The position numbers and the translations under genes were made by a program. From Candidatus Methanomethylophilus alvi Mx1201 (GTDB lineage: Archaea; Thermoplasmatota; Thermoplasmata; Methanomassiliicoccales; Methanomethylophilaceae), in assembly GCF_000300255.2 (NCBI RefSeq), contig NC_020913.1, forward strand, positions 1,300,692 to 1,364,691: a stretch of DNA of 64,000 nt, read 5' to 3'. Position 1 is the stretch's first letter. Each line of letters opens with the position of its first letter. The notes beneath the pieces were generated by a model that was not told where the DNA came from, did no database searches, and was given only the letters and a program-made list of their open reading frames with translations. This document shows, piece by piece, positions 51,326 through 60,615 of the stretch.

Positions 51326-53176
51326 ATGGATATGAAAAGAGTGGCGAGCAGGACCCTGTTCTTCCTCGCCATATGCGTGGTCGTCGGGATCATCTCGAAG
51401 GTGTTCGGCCAGGTCAACTCCCTGGTGGGGGTGGCCATAGTCGTCATAGCCCTCATGATGCTCCAGAGGGACCTGTCGGTAAGCCCGCTTTGGAACACCG
51501 GGACCCTGATACTGTTCACATGCATGCTGGGCGTGGGATCGTATCTGGCACTGATCGATCCCTTCCTCGGGGTATTCGTCAACATAGCCGTGGTCTTCAC
51601 CACGGTGTTCCTGACGGTCCACGACCTCAACTCCCCCCTGCACTTCCCGTTCATACTCGGATACGCGTTCATGCTGTCGGTCCCCGTGACCGCCGAGGAA
51701 CTGCCCATGCGCATACTGGCACTTGTAGTCGGCTCCATAGCGACGGTCGTACTCAACGTCCTCCTGAACCGCAACAGCATGAAACGGACCAGCCACAACG
51801 CGGTCGTATCCATGTGCAAGGCGATAGAGGAGGGGACCGAGAAGGTCTTGGCCGGGGAGGAGGTGTCCTCCGGGAACCTGGAACGCCTGTGCTCCGACCT
51901 GAACTCCAAGGTATACGACCGTCTGAGGGACCGCGTCTTCGCCAGCCACAGGGACAGCCATATCGTGGACCTGATGGCTTCCCTGATGAACCTCGGGCGC
52001 ACGGTGTTCGAGAGGGAGAGGGATCCGGAGGTGCTCTCCGGCATACGTTCCCTGATGACGGATCTCCGCCGCCACGAGGACGACGAGACATCCCTGGAAG
52101 ACGTGCTCGCATCGATAGAGGGCTTCCTCTCCGCCAACAAGGGTGCGGATTTCGGCATCATATCCTCCGTCCGCGCCATAGGGTCCGAGCTGAAGGCCAT
52201 CTCCTCCGAGACGCCGGGAACGGCATCCCCCGCGGGAGCACCCGCCGCCCCCAAGCTCTCCACCCTGTTCAAGGAGAACTTCAGACGCGATTCCGTGAGG
52301 TTCACGTTCGCCGTCCGCATGTCGTTCATGTTCACCCTCTGGGTCTTCGTATGGCAGTACTGGGAGCTGGAGAACGCCAAGTGGCTCCTGTACACCACCG
52401 CGGCCATCGTCCAACCGTACGTCGAGGGCACATGGATGAAATCCGGGATGCGTGTGGCAGGCACCCTGGTCGGGACCGCCATATTCGGCGTCATAGTCCT
52501 GGCCTGCGGAGGAGACCCCGGGATATTGGCGTTGGTCCTGATGGTCGTCAGCTACATCTACACCCTGGTAGACCCCAAGAGGTACGACCTCATGATGGGG
52601 TTCATCACTCTGACGGCCCTGCTGGCCGCATCGGCCGCGGATCCGGCCGGAGACATAGTGGTGGAACGCATACTCTACATCCTCGGAGGAGTCCTGGCGG
52701 CCACCCTCGCCAACATGACCATCCTGCCGTACCGCCTCCGCGACGAGTCCGTGGAGCTCGGAAGAAGGTATCTCAAGGTATCCTCCAGACAGATGGACGG
52801 CCTGAGGGAATTGGCCGAGACCGGGAAGTGCCAGACGGACGACACGTACCTTGTCATGACCGCAGGGGCCATAGCGTCGAAGATGCAGGTCAACGACGGA
52901 CGCGAACCGGACCGCCCGTTCGGGAAGTTCATCAGCAGCCAGAACGCCCTGACCGCCGAGTGCTCCCTCCTGTCCAATTCCCTGTCGGAGGCGGGGGAGG
53001 CATGCCGGGCCAAGGTCGGGGCAGTCCTCGGATCCCGCAAGGACGGGGGCGTCCCGGACATGGAGGGTCTCGACGAATCCGAGAAGGAGATAGTCGTACG
53101 TACCGCCAACGTCGTATCCATGTACAGGGAGAACCGCATGATGCTCGCCGACGCGGCGGTCGATCTGCCGGACTGA
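51326..53176 (+). CDS. FUSC-family membrane protein (aromatic acid exporter type)
   Basis: A 616-residue protein. An N-terminal set of about six helices (residues 8-160), a large soluble middle (about 165-330), a second helix set (about 335-480) and a cytoplasmic C-terminal domain match the AaeB/YccS (FUSC) layout. VFVWQYWELENAKWLLYTTAAIVQPY and YDLMMGFITLTALLAAS fit the second FUSC half. It probably exports small aromatic or organic acids; substrate unknown. The MDMKRVASRTLFF start is preceded by a weak ribosome-binding site and the AT-rich 51240-51300 promoter. Confidence 0.8.
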   Translation: MDMKRVASRTLFFLAICVVVGIISKVFGQVNSLVGVAIVVIALMMLQRDLSVSPLWNTGTLILFTCMLGVGSYLALIDPFLGVFVNIAVVFTTVFLTVHDLNSPLHFPFILGYAFMLSVPVTAEELPMRILALVVGSIATVVLNVLLNRNSMKRTSHNAVVSMCKAIEEGTEKVLAGEEVSSGNLERLCSDLNSKVYDRLRDRVFASHRDSHIVDLMASLMNLGRTVFERERDPEVLSGIRSLMTDLRRHEDDETSLEDVLASIEGFLSANKGADFGIISSVRAIGSELKAISSETPGTASPAGAPAAPKLSTLFKENFRRDSVRFTFAVRMSFMFTLWVFVWQYWELENAKWLLYTTAAIVQPYVEGTWMKSGMRVAGTLVGTAIFGVIVLACGGDPGILALVLMVVSYIYTLVDPKRYDLMMGFITLTALLAASAADPAGDIVVERILYILGGVLAATLANMTILPYRLRDESVELGRRYLKVSSRQMDGLRELAETGKCQTDDTYLVMTAGAIASKMQVNDGREPDRPFGKFISSQNALTAECSLLSNSLSEAGEACRAKVGAVLGSRKDGGVPDMEGLDESEKEIVVRTANVVSMYRENRMMLADAAVDLPD

Positions 53177-53266
53177 GGAGTCTGGGACATACCGGGCCGG
53201 ACACGCGGCGGGGCGCGTCCGCCCATACTTTTCAATACCCCGCACCCTCTGACACATATTGATAAC

Positions 53267-53743
53267 ATGAGATTCGTCGGCACCCTCGTCGCGGTAAAGG
53301 ACATGGAAAGGAGCAGGAGATTCTACAAGGATGTGCTGGGATTGGAGACCGTATCGGACTTCGGGGCCAACGTCACCCTAGAAGGAGGGATCTTCCTGCA
53401 GACAATGGACACCTGGAAGACGTTCATCGGAAAAACGGACATATCCCTGCCGGACAACGCCGGGGAACTGTACTTCGAAGAAAGCGACTTCGACGCATTC
53501 TGCGGACGTCTGGAACATATGGATGTGAAGTACGTCCACAGACCTGTGGAACACACATGGGGGCAGCGCGCGGTCAGGTTATACGACCCCGACGGACATA
53601 TGATCGAGGTCGGGGAGGAATTGGATTCCGTCATACTCCGTTTCATCAGGAACGGCATGACGGCGGAAGAGACGGCCTCCAGGATGGACATACCCCTGAA
53701 GACCGTCTCCGAATGCCTGGAAAGGCACGGAACCGGAGAATGA
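53267..53743 (+). CDS. VOC (glyoxalase/bleomycin-resistance fold) protein with C-terminal helical tail
   Basis: A 158-residue protein. Residues 1-120 form a VOC domain: VGTLVAVKDMERSRRFYKDVLGL is the first beta-alpha-beta unit and RAVRLYDPDGHMIEVGE the last strand with metal-type residues (His, Glu). The 38-residue tail ILRFIRNGMTAEETASRMDIP is a helix-turn-helix-like extension absent from simple VOC proteins. The enzyme's substrate is unknown; members include dioxygenases, lyases and resistance proteins. It converges on the MerR regulator gene (5-base gap). Confidence 0.85.
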   Translation: MRFVGTLVAVKDMERSRRFYKDVLGLETVSDFGANVTLEGGIFLQTMDTWKTFIGKTDISLPDNAGELYFEESDFDAFCGRLEHMDVKYVHRPVEHTWGQRAVRLYDPDGHMIEVGEELDSVILRFIRNGMTAEETASRMDIPLKTVSECLERHGTGE

Positions 53744-53748
53744 GCGGA

Positions 53749-54558
53749 TCACGCCTTCCCGATGGGGAACTGGATCTCCGTCAGGTATTCGTCCTCGGAC
53801 CCCTTGTTCCAGCATCCGTCCATATAGCATTCCCTCGGAGGTTCTACGAGCTCCATCCCGTTCTCCGACATCCATCTCATTATGGCCGCATATGCCTCGC
53901 CCAGGCCGTCGTACGGCCCCCGATGCTTGACACAGGCCGCCGTCACCGGGCCGAACTCCTTGAATCCGATCTCCCCGGCAGGTGTCCCGGCCTTCTTCAC
54001 GGACTGGTAGTAGCGGAGCGAGATGTCCCTCTCCCTGTACTCCGGATCCGCATATGTCACGAAGCAGTAGTCGTCTTCCGTGCACTCGACATCCGGGTTG
54101 GACCTCCGGCACATCTCCGCGAACCCCATGACGAACCCGGCCATGTCCGAATAATTGTCTATCATTCCTTCCCTGTAGGCCGCAATGAACCCCGGGATCG
54201 TCTTGACCTCTATCTCATAATCCATGTGGTCGTCTCCTTCGATCATGAGGTCCAGAAGGGCCATCCTTCTCTCCGCGGAATCCTTCTCCGATTCTGTCTC
54301 CGCTCTGCGCCCGCGCAGTATCGGCAGGGGGTCCGCCCCGGAAAGGAGCGTCTTGATCTCCTCGATGGAGAGTCCCGCCCTGCGGTATCTGAGTATGGTG
54401 CAGAGGGTCGTGAGCTGCTCCGGCAGATAGTATCTGTAACGGTTGAAACCGTCCACATAGCCAGGCCTCAGTATCCCTTCCTCGTCATAGTAGCGGAGGG
54501 TCTTCACGGAGACCTTTCCGAGTTTGGAGAATTCGCCTATCCTATACCTCATGGACAT
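53749..54558 (-). CDS. MerR-family regulator with GyrI-like effector domain
   Basis: A 269-residue transcription regulator. The N-terminal MerR winged helix begins YRIGEFSKLGKVSVKTLRYYDEEGIL (residues 5-30), and a coiled-coil linker follows (RRAETESEKDSAERRMALLD, about 90-110). The C-terminal GyrI/AraC-E effector domain (about 115-265) has KTIPGFIAAYREG and AACVKHRGPYDGLGEAYAAI. It resembles BmrR/TipA-type multidrug sensors that activate transporter genes. A bacterial-style regulator, probably acquired; the neighbouring VOC and FUSC genes are plausible targets (inference). Confidence 0.88.
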   Translation of the reverse strand: MSMRYRIGEFSKLGKVSVKTLRYYDEEGILRPGYVDGFNRYRYYLPEQLTTLCTILRYRRAGLSIEEIKTLLSGADPLPILRGRRAETESEKDSAERRMALLDLMIEGDDHMDYEIEVKTIPGFIAAYREGMIDNYSDMAGFVMGFAEMCRRSNPDVECTEDDYCFVTYADPEYRERDISLRYYQSVKKAGTPAGEIGFKEFGPVTAACVKHRGPYDGLGEAYAAIMRWMSENGMELVEPPRECYMDGCWNKGSEDEYLTEIQFPIGKA

Positions 54559-54725
54559 ACATCGCCGTGCGATACTAATGTATTCACAGTTTCCAGCAGG
54601 GGAAGGGTTCTACAGAGAATGGTACTTGGATGGATTGTTATCGCATCGATATGCCGTCCGGGAACGACGATTTCGACAAAGCGAAACGAGATACACAGAC
54701 GGATGATAAGATGACAAAAGATGAG

Positions 54726-54798
54726 TGGACAGGGCGAGATTCGAACTCGCGACCTCTACAATGCCAATGTAGCGATCTTCCAACTGATCTACCTGCCC
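54726..54798 (-). tRNA. tRNA-Ala (GGC)
   Basis: The acceptor GGGCAGG pairs with CCTGTCC, giving the G3:U70 wobble that marks alanine. The anticodon arm is CTACA-TTGGCAT-TGTAG with anticodon GGC, the T-arm GCGAG-TTCGAAT-CTCGC, and the discriminator A. It decodes GCC. No intron, and CCA is not encoded. Confidence 0.93.
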
Positions 54799-54856
54799 AG
54801 CGGATAATCCCTTGATTCAGTTATGGTACTTAAAAGTTATCAATGGCCCGGCTGGA

Positions 54857-56269
54857 TCACTCGAACTTACCGTCGGTGATCTTGCTCTGGAACCTCTCTT
54901 CCTCTCCCTCGATGCGTGTGGGATACTTCCCGTTGACGCATGCCAGGCACAGGTCTTCCTTGGATTTGCCGATGGCCTCTACGAGTCCGTCGATACTTAT
55001 GTACCCGAGACTGTCGGCCCCGATGATGTGGCAGATCTCGTCCACCGTGTGCTTGTTGGCGATGAACTGGTCCCTAGTCTTCATATCCACCCCGTAGTAG
55101 CAGGGGGCGATGATGGGCGGACAACCGATCCTTACATGGACCTCGGTGGCCCCGGCCTTCCTGAGCATGCCGACGAGCTGCTTGAGGGTGGTACCCCTGA
55201 CTATGGAATCGTCCACGATGAGAATCCTCTTGCCTGCGACGGTGCTCTTGATGGGGTTCATTTTCATGGAGACGGCCCTCTCCCTCTCCTTTTGGTCCGG
55301 CAGGATGAAGGTCCTCTCGGCGAACCTGTTCTTCATGAACCCTTCTTCGTAGGGTATGCCCGTCTCGTTGGAGAATCCGATGGCGTGGGCCCTTCCGGAA
55401 TCGGGGATGGGCATCACGATGTCGACGTCGGCAGGATGTTCCCTGGCCAGGATCTCGCCGATCCTCCTCCGGACATCGTACACCTCGCGGCCGTCCATTA
55501 TGGTGTCGGGCCTGGCGAAGTACACCCACTCGAACATGCAATGGGCACAGTGGCACTTCACCTTCGGCATATATGATCTGAAGGAATCCTGACAGATCTC
55601 GACGATCTCGCCGGGTGCGACATCCCTGACGATCTCCCCGCCCAAGGCGTCGATGGCGGCGCTCTCGGATGCGATCATGTAACCTCCGGCGATCTTCCCG
55701 ATTATGAGGGGGCGTATCCCGTGGGGGTCCCTGATCCCGAAAAGCCTGCCGTTGACCATAAGTGCCAGTGCATATGCGCCGTCTATCTCTCCCATGGTGG
55801 CCCTTATGGAGAGGATGATGTCGCTGTTCTGACCGAGGTACTTGTTGAGGATGTTGATTATAAGTTCCGTATCCGAATCGGTCTGGAAGACGGCCCCCGT
55901 CTCGAGGTATTTCTTCTTGACCTTGTCGTAGGTGGTCAGGTCGCCGTTGTGGGCGATGGCCATCATACCGGAACCGGTTATCATGGTCATAGGCTGGGCG
56001 TTCTTGACGCCCTTACCTCCGGTAGTGGCATACCTTACATGACCGATTCCGACCTTGCCCTTGTAGGGCTCTAGGCTCTCCTTCGGAAGAGCCGTCTGGA
56101 CAAGCCCGGCACCTTTGACGGTGTGGATCTCCATCCCGTCGAAAACCGAGATGCCGGCGCTGTCCTGTCCGCGGTTCTGAATGATCATCAGGGTCTTCTG
56201 CAACGATGGAACTACGTTATGGTCGGCATTGATACCGATTACACCGCAGTAGTGCCGAAGACCCGACAT
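54857..56269 (-). CDS. purF: Amidophosphoribosyltransferase
   Basis: A 470-residue PurF, first committed enzyme of purine synthesis (PRPP plus glutamine to phosphoribosylamine). The N-terminal glutaminase starts MSGLRHYCGVIGI. Cys8 would be the nucleophile after propeptide or Met removal, which is a longer leader than usual. Further motifs are GHVRYATTGGKGV and MAIAHNGDLTTYD. The PRPP site is ILIVDDSIVRGTTLKQLV near residue 345. Three cysteines in CHCAHC and late CLACVNGKYP suggest an iron-sulfur cluster, as in some PurF. It lies next to eL37 and Lsm, a common archaeal order. Confidence 0.94.
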   Translation of the reverse strand: MSGLRHYCGVIGINADHNVVPSLQKTLMIIQNRGQDSAGISVFDGMEIHTVKGAGLVQTALPKESLEPYKGKVGIGHVRYATTGGKGVKNAQPMTMITGSGMMAIAHNGDLTTYDKVKKKYLETGAVFQTDSDTELIINILNKYLGQNSDIILSIRATMGEIDGAYALALMVNGRLFGIRDPHGIRPLIIGKIAGGYMIASESAAIDALGGEIVRDVAPGEIVEICQDSFRSYMPKVKCHCAHCMFEWVYFARPDTIMDGREVYDVRRRIGEILAREHPADVDIVMPIPDSGRAHAIGFSNETGIPYEEGFMKNRFAERTFILPDQKERERAVSMKMNPIKSTVAGKRILIVDDSIVRGTTLKQLVGMLRKAGATEVHVRIGCPPIIAPCYYGVDMKTRDQFIANKHTVDEICHIIGADSLGYISIDGLVEAIGKSKEDLCLACVNGKYPTRIEGEEERFQSKITDGKFE

Positions 56270-56287
56270 TGTTTCACGTTTTTAGAT

Positions 56288-56458
56288 TTACTCGCGAAGT
56301 TTAGCCCAGGTATAGGACCTTATCCTTGCGGTCTTGCCGTATCCGCAGGAAGCGCAAACTCCCTTCCTGACGTTGTACGAGCGCTTTCCGCACCTGCGGC
56401 AGGGAATGTGCGTCTTGAACTTGTTGTGCCTTCCCTGTGCTGCTGTTCCTGCTCCCAT
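56288..56458 (-). CDS. rpl37e: Ribosomal protein eL37 (56 aa)
   Basis: A 56-codon gene from ATG 56458 to TAA 56288. The product [20 protein letters not shown] begins as eL37 does. It has two zinc-ligand pairs, [10 protein letters not shown] (residues 20-23) and [17 protein letters not shown] (about 35-38). It binds 23S rRNA in the large subunit. It is 12 bases downstream of the Lsm gene and 18 bases upstream of purF on the same strand. Confidence 0.95.
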   Translation of the reverse strand: MGAGTAAQGRHNKFKTHIPCRRCGKRSYNVRKGVCASCGYGKTARIRSYTWAKLRE

Positions 56459-56470
56459 TTTAATTTCTCC

Positions 56471-56713
56471 TTATGGTGATATGTAGATGACATTGTCTCC
56501 GCGGACAATGATCGTGGCCGTTCTCCCGACGCTTTCCCCGGAAACCAGCTCCTCGGCGTTCTTCAGAACCAGATTCATGTGGGGATCGTAGCCGTCAAGT
56601 ACACCCCTGTACTCCCTTTTACCTTTCAGCACGACGATGACGTTCTTGCCGATCGCCTGTTTCAGGATGTCGAGGGGTTTTACTATCAGGATAGCCACCT
56701 TTGACCAACCCAT
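56471..56713 (-). CDS. Lsm/Sm-like RNA-binding protein
   Basis: An 80-residue archaeal Sm protein. Sm1 motif [30 protein letters not shown] includes the conserved D-x-H-x-N RNA-binding residues. Sm2 motif is [14 protein letters not shown]. It forms a heptameric ring that binds oligo-U RNA. The conserved lsm-eL37 pair, here with purF behind, is an archaeal gene order. The start at 56713 follows a short leader with TATA-like sequence near 56740-56760. Confidence 0.94.
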   Translation of the reverse strand: MGWSKVAILIVKPLDILKQAIGKNVIVVLKGKREYRGVLDGYDPHMNLVLKNAEELVSGESVGRTATIIVRGDNVIYISP

Positions 56714-56780
56714 ACTAGAGTCAGTATTTTAAGGTTGTTGTCTCCATTCTTATTATATAGTATAGGGAAAGGGGGATTGG

Positions 56781-57905
56781 TCAGACGAATGCCCCGATGG
56801 CGGGGGCGTCGAGACGGTCCATATCGTAGAAGATGATGGCCTCCTTTATCCCTCTGGCCCCGAAACCGGTCCCGAAGAACCTGTCAAGCAGGGCCGCCCT
56901 CCACATTATGTCGAGGACCGCGGTGGCAAGACTCCCGTAATATGCGTTGGAAAGGTCGTCCTCATACCCGTTCGCATCTATGAGATAGTACACGGAACCC
57001 AGGAAACTGTCCCTGCCGTTCAATATACCCAGATACTCGGCGAGGACCTTGCTTCCCTCGTCGTTGAGGGGCTTGATCTCGATCTCGTCGGCGTCGGCGA
57101 AACCTTTGTGATGGAACTCCCCGTCGTCCCCGACCGTCATCCACTCGACTTTGTTCTTGTCCACGGTGAAGACGTTCCAGGACAGGTCCTCTGCGCTGTA
57201 GACGGGCATGCTGAGAGGATCGTCGGTGGAAAGGGATTCCAAGGCGGTCTCCCTCGCCGCATCGTTGAGGTCCTTCAGGTCGTACTTCTCCCCCCTCTTG
57301 GCCCCCGAGATGGAAACCTGTGCCTCCACCTCGGCCATGCTGAGGATCTTGCTGATGAACCCGAGGTCGGTGAAGTCGCTCAGATGTTCGGACACCGTCA
57401 TCCGGAGCATGGACGAGTCAGCCATGACCCCGGCGGCACGGGCGTTCTCGTAGAACTCGCGGTATACCGCAGATGCCTCCTTCACGGCCTGCTTGAGGCG
57501 GTCGTCGGCGGCGGCCACCATCTGCTTCGCCTCGGAGAGGGCGTCGACACCTTTGCCGGTCCAGAGTCCGCGGCACGACATGTCGAGCTCCACCTTGACG
57601 TGGTCCGATACGTAGAGGTGGTAGGGGAACTGCTTGCAGTACGTGGTCCTGTGGTCGTAGATCTGACAGCGCCTGCATTCGTTCAGGAAGACGCAGGACC
57701 CCCTCCCCTTCTTGAGTGCCAGAGCGAAATACTGGTCCGGTCCGCGGCTCCTCACGAGGCATTCCGGATGGTTCTTCCTGAAGAACTGTCTCTCCTGAGG
57801 AAGGACCTCAGGCTGGCACAGACAGCACATACCGCACCCGTCAATGCATTCGGCCTTCTTTCCAGCAACTTCCGAGTAATCGACTTCGTAATCAGCCACA
57901 GACAT
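56781..57905 (-). CDS. YkgJ-type cysteine-cluster protein
   Basis: A 374-residue protein. Its N-terminal third has the YkgJ-like cysteine pattern: CGMCCLCQ near residues 24-31, SCVFLNECRRCQIYDHRTTYCKQF near 70-95, and a later Cys in MSCRGLW. These probably bind a zinc or Fe-S cluster. The C-terminal 250 residues (ASAVYREFYENARAAG...) are helical with an extra alpha/beta part of unknown function. Reaction unknown. It overlaps pyrC by 14 bases. A bacterial iron-sulfur methyl-transfer or maturation function has been suggested for this fold but is not established. Confidence 0.75.
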   Translation of the reverse strand: MSVADYEVDYSEVAGKKAECIDGCGMCCLCQPEVLPQERQFFRKNHPECLVRSRGPDQYFALALKKGRGSCVFLNECRRCQIYDHRTTYCKQFPYHLYVSDHVKVELDMSCRGLWTGKGVDALSEAKQMVAAADDRLKQAVKEASAVYREFYENARAAGVMADSSMLRMTVSEHLSDFTDLGFISKILSMAEVEAQVSISGAKRGEKYDLKDLNDAARETALESLSTDDPLSMPVYSAEDLSWNVFTVDKNKVEWMTVGDDGEFHHKGFADADEIEIKPLNDEGSKVLAEYLGILNGRDSFLGSVYYLIDANGYEDDLSNAYYGSLATAVLDIMWRAALLDRFFGTGFGARGIKEAIIFYDMDRLDAPAIGAFV

Positions 57906-59169
57906 CCTTCCCCAGGGGCTCGCCGCAGAGCTCTCCTTCTTTGACCTGTACCTGCCCTCTTATTATAACGGTATCGGGGAAGACCGCCCTCATACCGTGG
58001 TACGGACTGAACCCGGCCTTGGAATGCAGCCTCTTCTGGTCGATCTCGGACACCTTCCTCATGTCGAATATGGAGAAGTCCGCATCGTACCCGACGGCGA
58101 TCCTGCCTTTGGGGACGGAGAAGACGGAACCAGGGTTCTCCGCACCCATCCTCACCGCCTGGCACATACCCAGGGTACCTGCCCTGACCATCTCCATGAC
58201 CATCGGCATGGTCGTCTCCACGCCGGGGATCCCTCCGGGGGCGGAATCGAAATCCCTGGATTTCTCCTCCAAGGTATGCGGGGCGTGGTCCGTCCCGAAC
58301 ATCGTGATCTCCCCGCGAAGGAGACACTGGAACAGTGCGTCCTTGGTGGCCTTGTCCCTTATCGGGGGGTTGGTCTTGTAGATGGCGGAAGTGTTCCTCA
58401 GGGCATCGAACATCAGATGATGCATGGTGACCTCGGTGGTGAAACCCAGGGAGGATGCCGTCCTGACCTGCTCCGCATTGGTACAGTGGCATATGTTGAT
58501 CCTGTTGGTGTCCTTGTATTGTGCCAGACGCCTGAGGGCGGAGAACTCGGCCTCTACGGGACGGTTGCGGAGGTGGTCCTGACAGCACCTCTCCTCCTCC
58601 CCGTGCACTATGAGATCATCATCCTCCGCATGGACGCTCACCACTTTTCCGGTCCCGGCGATTTCCTCCATGACAGGGGCGATCTCCTCGTCGTCGTTCA
58701 GGAGTATGTTCCCGGTGGTGGAACCCATGAACAACTTGAATGCTGGCACATGTGGAGCGAGCAGAGCGGCGGGACAGTTCGGGGTGAGTGCGGCGAACAG
58801 TCCGTAGTCGGCATACGACCTCCCTCTGACGGTACGTTTCTTATCCATTAGGGTTTGCAGGTCCGTCACCGGGGGTTTCGTGTTGGGCATGTCCAGGACA
58901 CAGGTCACTCCGCCGCATACGGCGGACATGGTCCCGGTCGAGAAATCCTCCTTGGACGTCATCCCGGGATCGCGGAGATGGACGTGGGGGTCCATGAAAC
59001 CCGGGAGGACGGTCATGCTGGTTCCGAGGTCTATCCTCTCCTCCCCTCCGGAGACCAGCCTACCTACGGAGACGATCTTCCCGTCGGCTATGCCGACCTC
59101 GGTATAGCGGAGCTCCCCGTCGACGAACATGCGCCCGCACAGGACGGTCTCCGGATCGACACGGGTCAT
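57892..59169 (-). CDS. pyrC: Dihydroorotase
   Basis: A 425-residue type-I dihydroorotase, third step of pyrimidine synthesis. Metal ligands are in LPGFMDPHVHLRDPGMTSKED (HxH near residues 62-64). The lysine or bridging ligand is expected in FKLFMGSTTG. Further ligands are VVSVHAEDDD (His near 172), NICHCTNAEQV (His near 222) and MFGTDHAPHTLEEK (Asp near 295). Its stop overlaps the YkgJ-like gene and its start overlaps the AMMECR1 gene (ATGA). Other amidohydrolases (allantoinase) share the fold, but the full ligand set and length fit PyrC. Confidence 0.92.
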   Translation of the reverse strand: MTRVDPETVLCGRMFVDGELRYTEVGIADGKIVSVGRLVSGGEERIDLGTSMTVLPGFMDPHVHLRDPGMTSKEDFSTGTMSAVCGGVTCVLDMPNTKPPVTDLQTLMDKKRTVRGRSYADYGLFAALTPNCPAALLAPHVPAFKLFMGSTTGNILLNDDEEIAPVMEEIAGTGKVVSVHAEDDDLIVHGEEERCCQDHLRNRPVEAEFSALRRLAQYKDTNRINICHCTNAEQVRTASSLGFTTEVTMHHLMFDALRNTSAIYKTNPPIRDKATKDALFQCLLRGEITMFGTDHAPHTLEEKSRDFDSAPGGIPGVETTMPMVMEMVRAGTLGMCQAVRMGAENPGSVFSVPKGRIAVGYDADFSIFDMRKVSEIDQKRLHSKAGFSPYHGMRAVFPDTVIIRGQVQVKEGELCGEPLGKDVCG

Positions 59170-59759
59170 TTCCTGACTACCTCTCCGCCGGGGGACACCT
59201 CGGAGAAAACCTCACCCTGGAACTTCTCGAAATCCAAGGCACCGGACTTCCAGCTGTCCTCCTGCATACCTGCCTTCATGCACAGGTTGCCCAGATACTC
59301 GTCGGCGTTCCACTCCTGCTCCACCGGGACCTGGGGGAGATAGACGGCCCCATAGCGTCTGTAACGCATGATGAGGCCGTCCTTCCCTATCTCGATCTGG
59401 GACTTCAGGTCCTCGGACGACTTGTACCTTATCGGTTCCGGTTCCGTGAGGACCGTCACCTCGAACGTGCACCTCTTGGCCTGGTCGGGACGCAGCCTCG
59501 GGAAGCGGGGGTCGTTGCATGCCCCCCTTGCCGCCAGGGGAAGCGACTGGGACAGCTGCATTATGGGCTGCGGATACCCTATGCAGCCCCTCAGTATCCC
59601 GGAAGGGTATTCCGATATAGTGACGAACACGCCGCGGTCGCACCGGAACGTCTCCGGGAAGTCCACGTCGCATATCCTGTCCTCGGTCTCGGCCTCGGCG
59701 ATGGCGCGGGCCGACCTCACGGCGAGGACCCCGTCCTCCAGAGACAGCATCTCCGCCAT
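59166..59759 (-). CDS. AMMECR1-domain protein
   Basis: A 197-residue single-domain AMMECR1 protein. The diagnostic LRGCIGYPQPIMQLSQSLPLAA lies near residue 55, and NDPRFPRLRPDQ near 80 and YLPQVPVEQEWN near 150 also match the family. Its biochemical role is not known. The start is taken at ATG 59759 (MAEMLSLED), just inside the end of the coiled-coil gene, because the longer frame from 59795 adds 12 residues of basic non-family sequence. It lies in an operon with pyrC and the ArsA-type ATPase. Confidence 0.92.
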   Translation of the reverse strand: MAEMLSLEDGVLAVRSARAIAEAETEDRICDVDFPETFRCDRGVFVTISEYPSGILRGCIGYPQPIMQLSQSLPLAARGACNDPRFPRLRPDQAKRCTFEVTVLTEPEPIRYKSSEDLKSQIEIGKDGLIMRYRRYGAVYLPQVPVEQEWNADEYLGNLCMKAGMQEDSWKSGALDFEKFQGEVFSEVSPGGEVVRK

Positions 59760-59760
59760 C

Positions 59761-60615
59761 TCACTGACCTTCCTTGTCCTCTTCCTTGTCCGCATCCTTC
59801 TTGGGCGCAGGAGTTATTATGATGGGCTGGGGGCCGTTTGACCCATAGTCCGCAGGAGTCTTCCCATAATCCTCCCCGCCTTCCCTGTAACGGGGGGCGT
59901 CGGGGTTCCTCTTGCTCCTGCAGTACTCGTTCTTCCTGCAGTACTCGACGTTCTTGTTCCTGTCCGCACCCTCCATGAAATCCTTCATGAAGTCGGGGGC
60001 GGGGCTGTTCCTCACCAGGGAGTTGAGTGCCATCCACATCTCGAGACCCGCTCCGACCAGATGCTGCTGGAACTTGGGGTCGGCGAAGAACCCGAGGGCG
60101 TCTGATATATCCTCGTTGATGTACCTCTTGGCCCTCTCGCGGTCCTCTCTGAACCTCTCCCTGCTCTCGTCCATCATGTCGTAGGCGTAGCGCCTCTCCT
60201 CTTCCATACGGGCCCTCATGCGGTCCCTCTCGTCACGGGCGGCCCTGTAGGCGTAGTCGGCCTGGTCGCGGACGAAAGCACGGGCATAATCCCTCCCCTC
60301 CTCCATGGCGTCGGCGGTACGGTCGCGGGCATAGCGGTAGGTGTCGTAGGCCCTCTCCCCCGCATCGCGGGCCGCATACTCCATGCGGTCGGCGGCATAG
60401 CGGGCACGGTCCTCGCGCGCCATGGCATCCTCGTATCTCTGCTGGGCGTTGCGTTTGGCGATGTATTCCGCCTCCGCGCGTGCCCTCGCCTCTGCCTCGA
60501 TCTTCGCCTGTCTGGCCTTCTCCTCCGCCAGGAGCTTCTCGATCATCTCCCTGTTCTCTTCCGCGAACTTCTGTATGTCCGGGTCGTCGTATTTCCTCTC
60601 GTCCGTCATTCTCAT
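59761..60615 (-). CDS. Charged coiled-coil protein (284 aa), uncharacterised
   Basis: Residues about 5-165 are one long Arg-Ala-Glu-rich helix (for example MIEKLLAEEKARQAKIEAEA and YEDAMAREDRARYAADRMEY). It is predicted to be a coiled coil or single alpha-helix. A short globular segment (SDALGFFADPKFQQHLVGAG) follows, then a Pro/Asp-rich tail containing CRKNEYC. It overlaps the ArsA-type gene (ATGA) and the AMMECR1 gene, so all three are co-produced. I do not recognise the family. It could be a scaffold for the ATPase. Confidence 0.7.
   Translation of the reverse strand: MRMTDERKYDDPDIQKFAEENREMIEKLLAEEKARQAKIEAEARARAEAEYIAKRNAQQRYEDAMAREDRARYAADRMEYAARDAGERAYDTYRYARDRTADAMEEGRDYARAFVRDQADYAYRAARDERDRMRARMEEERRYAYDMMDESRERFREDRERAKRYINEDISDALGFFADPKFQQHLVGAGLEMWMALNSLVRNSPAPDFMKDFMEGADRNKNVEYCRKNEYCRSKRNPDAPRYREGGEDYGKTPADYGSNGPQPIIITPAPKKDADKEEDKEGQ

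Noticed and set aside
51059..53257. N-terminal extension of nicotinate phosphoribosyltransferase (1,213 codons)
   Set aside because: The extension is the antisense of the FUSC gene, with a His/Gly/Arg-rich low-sense translation and no homology character.
54726..54798. Attachment site of an integrated element at tRNA-Ala
   Set aside because: No repeated tRNA 3' end and no integrase are found nearby.
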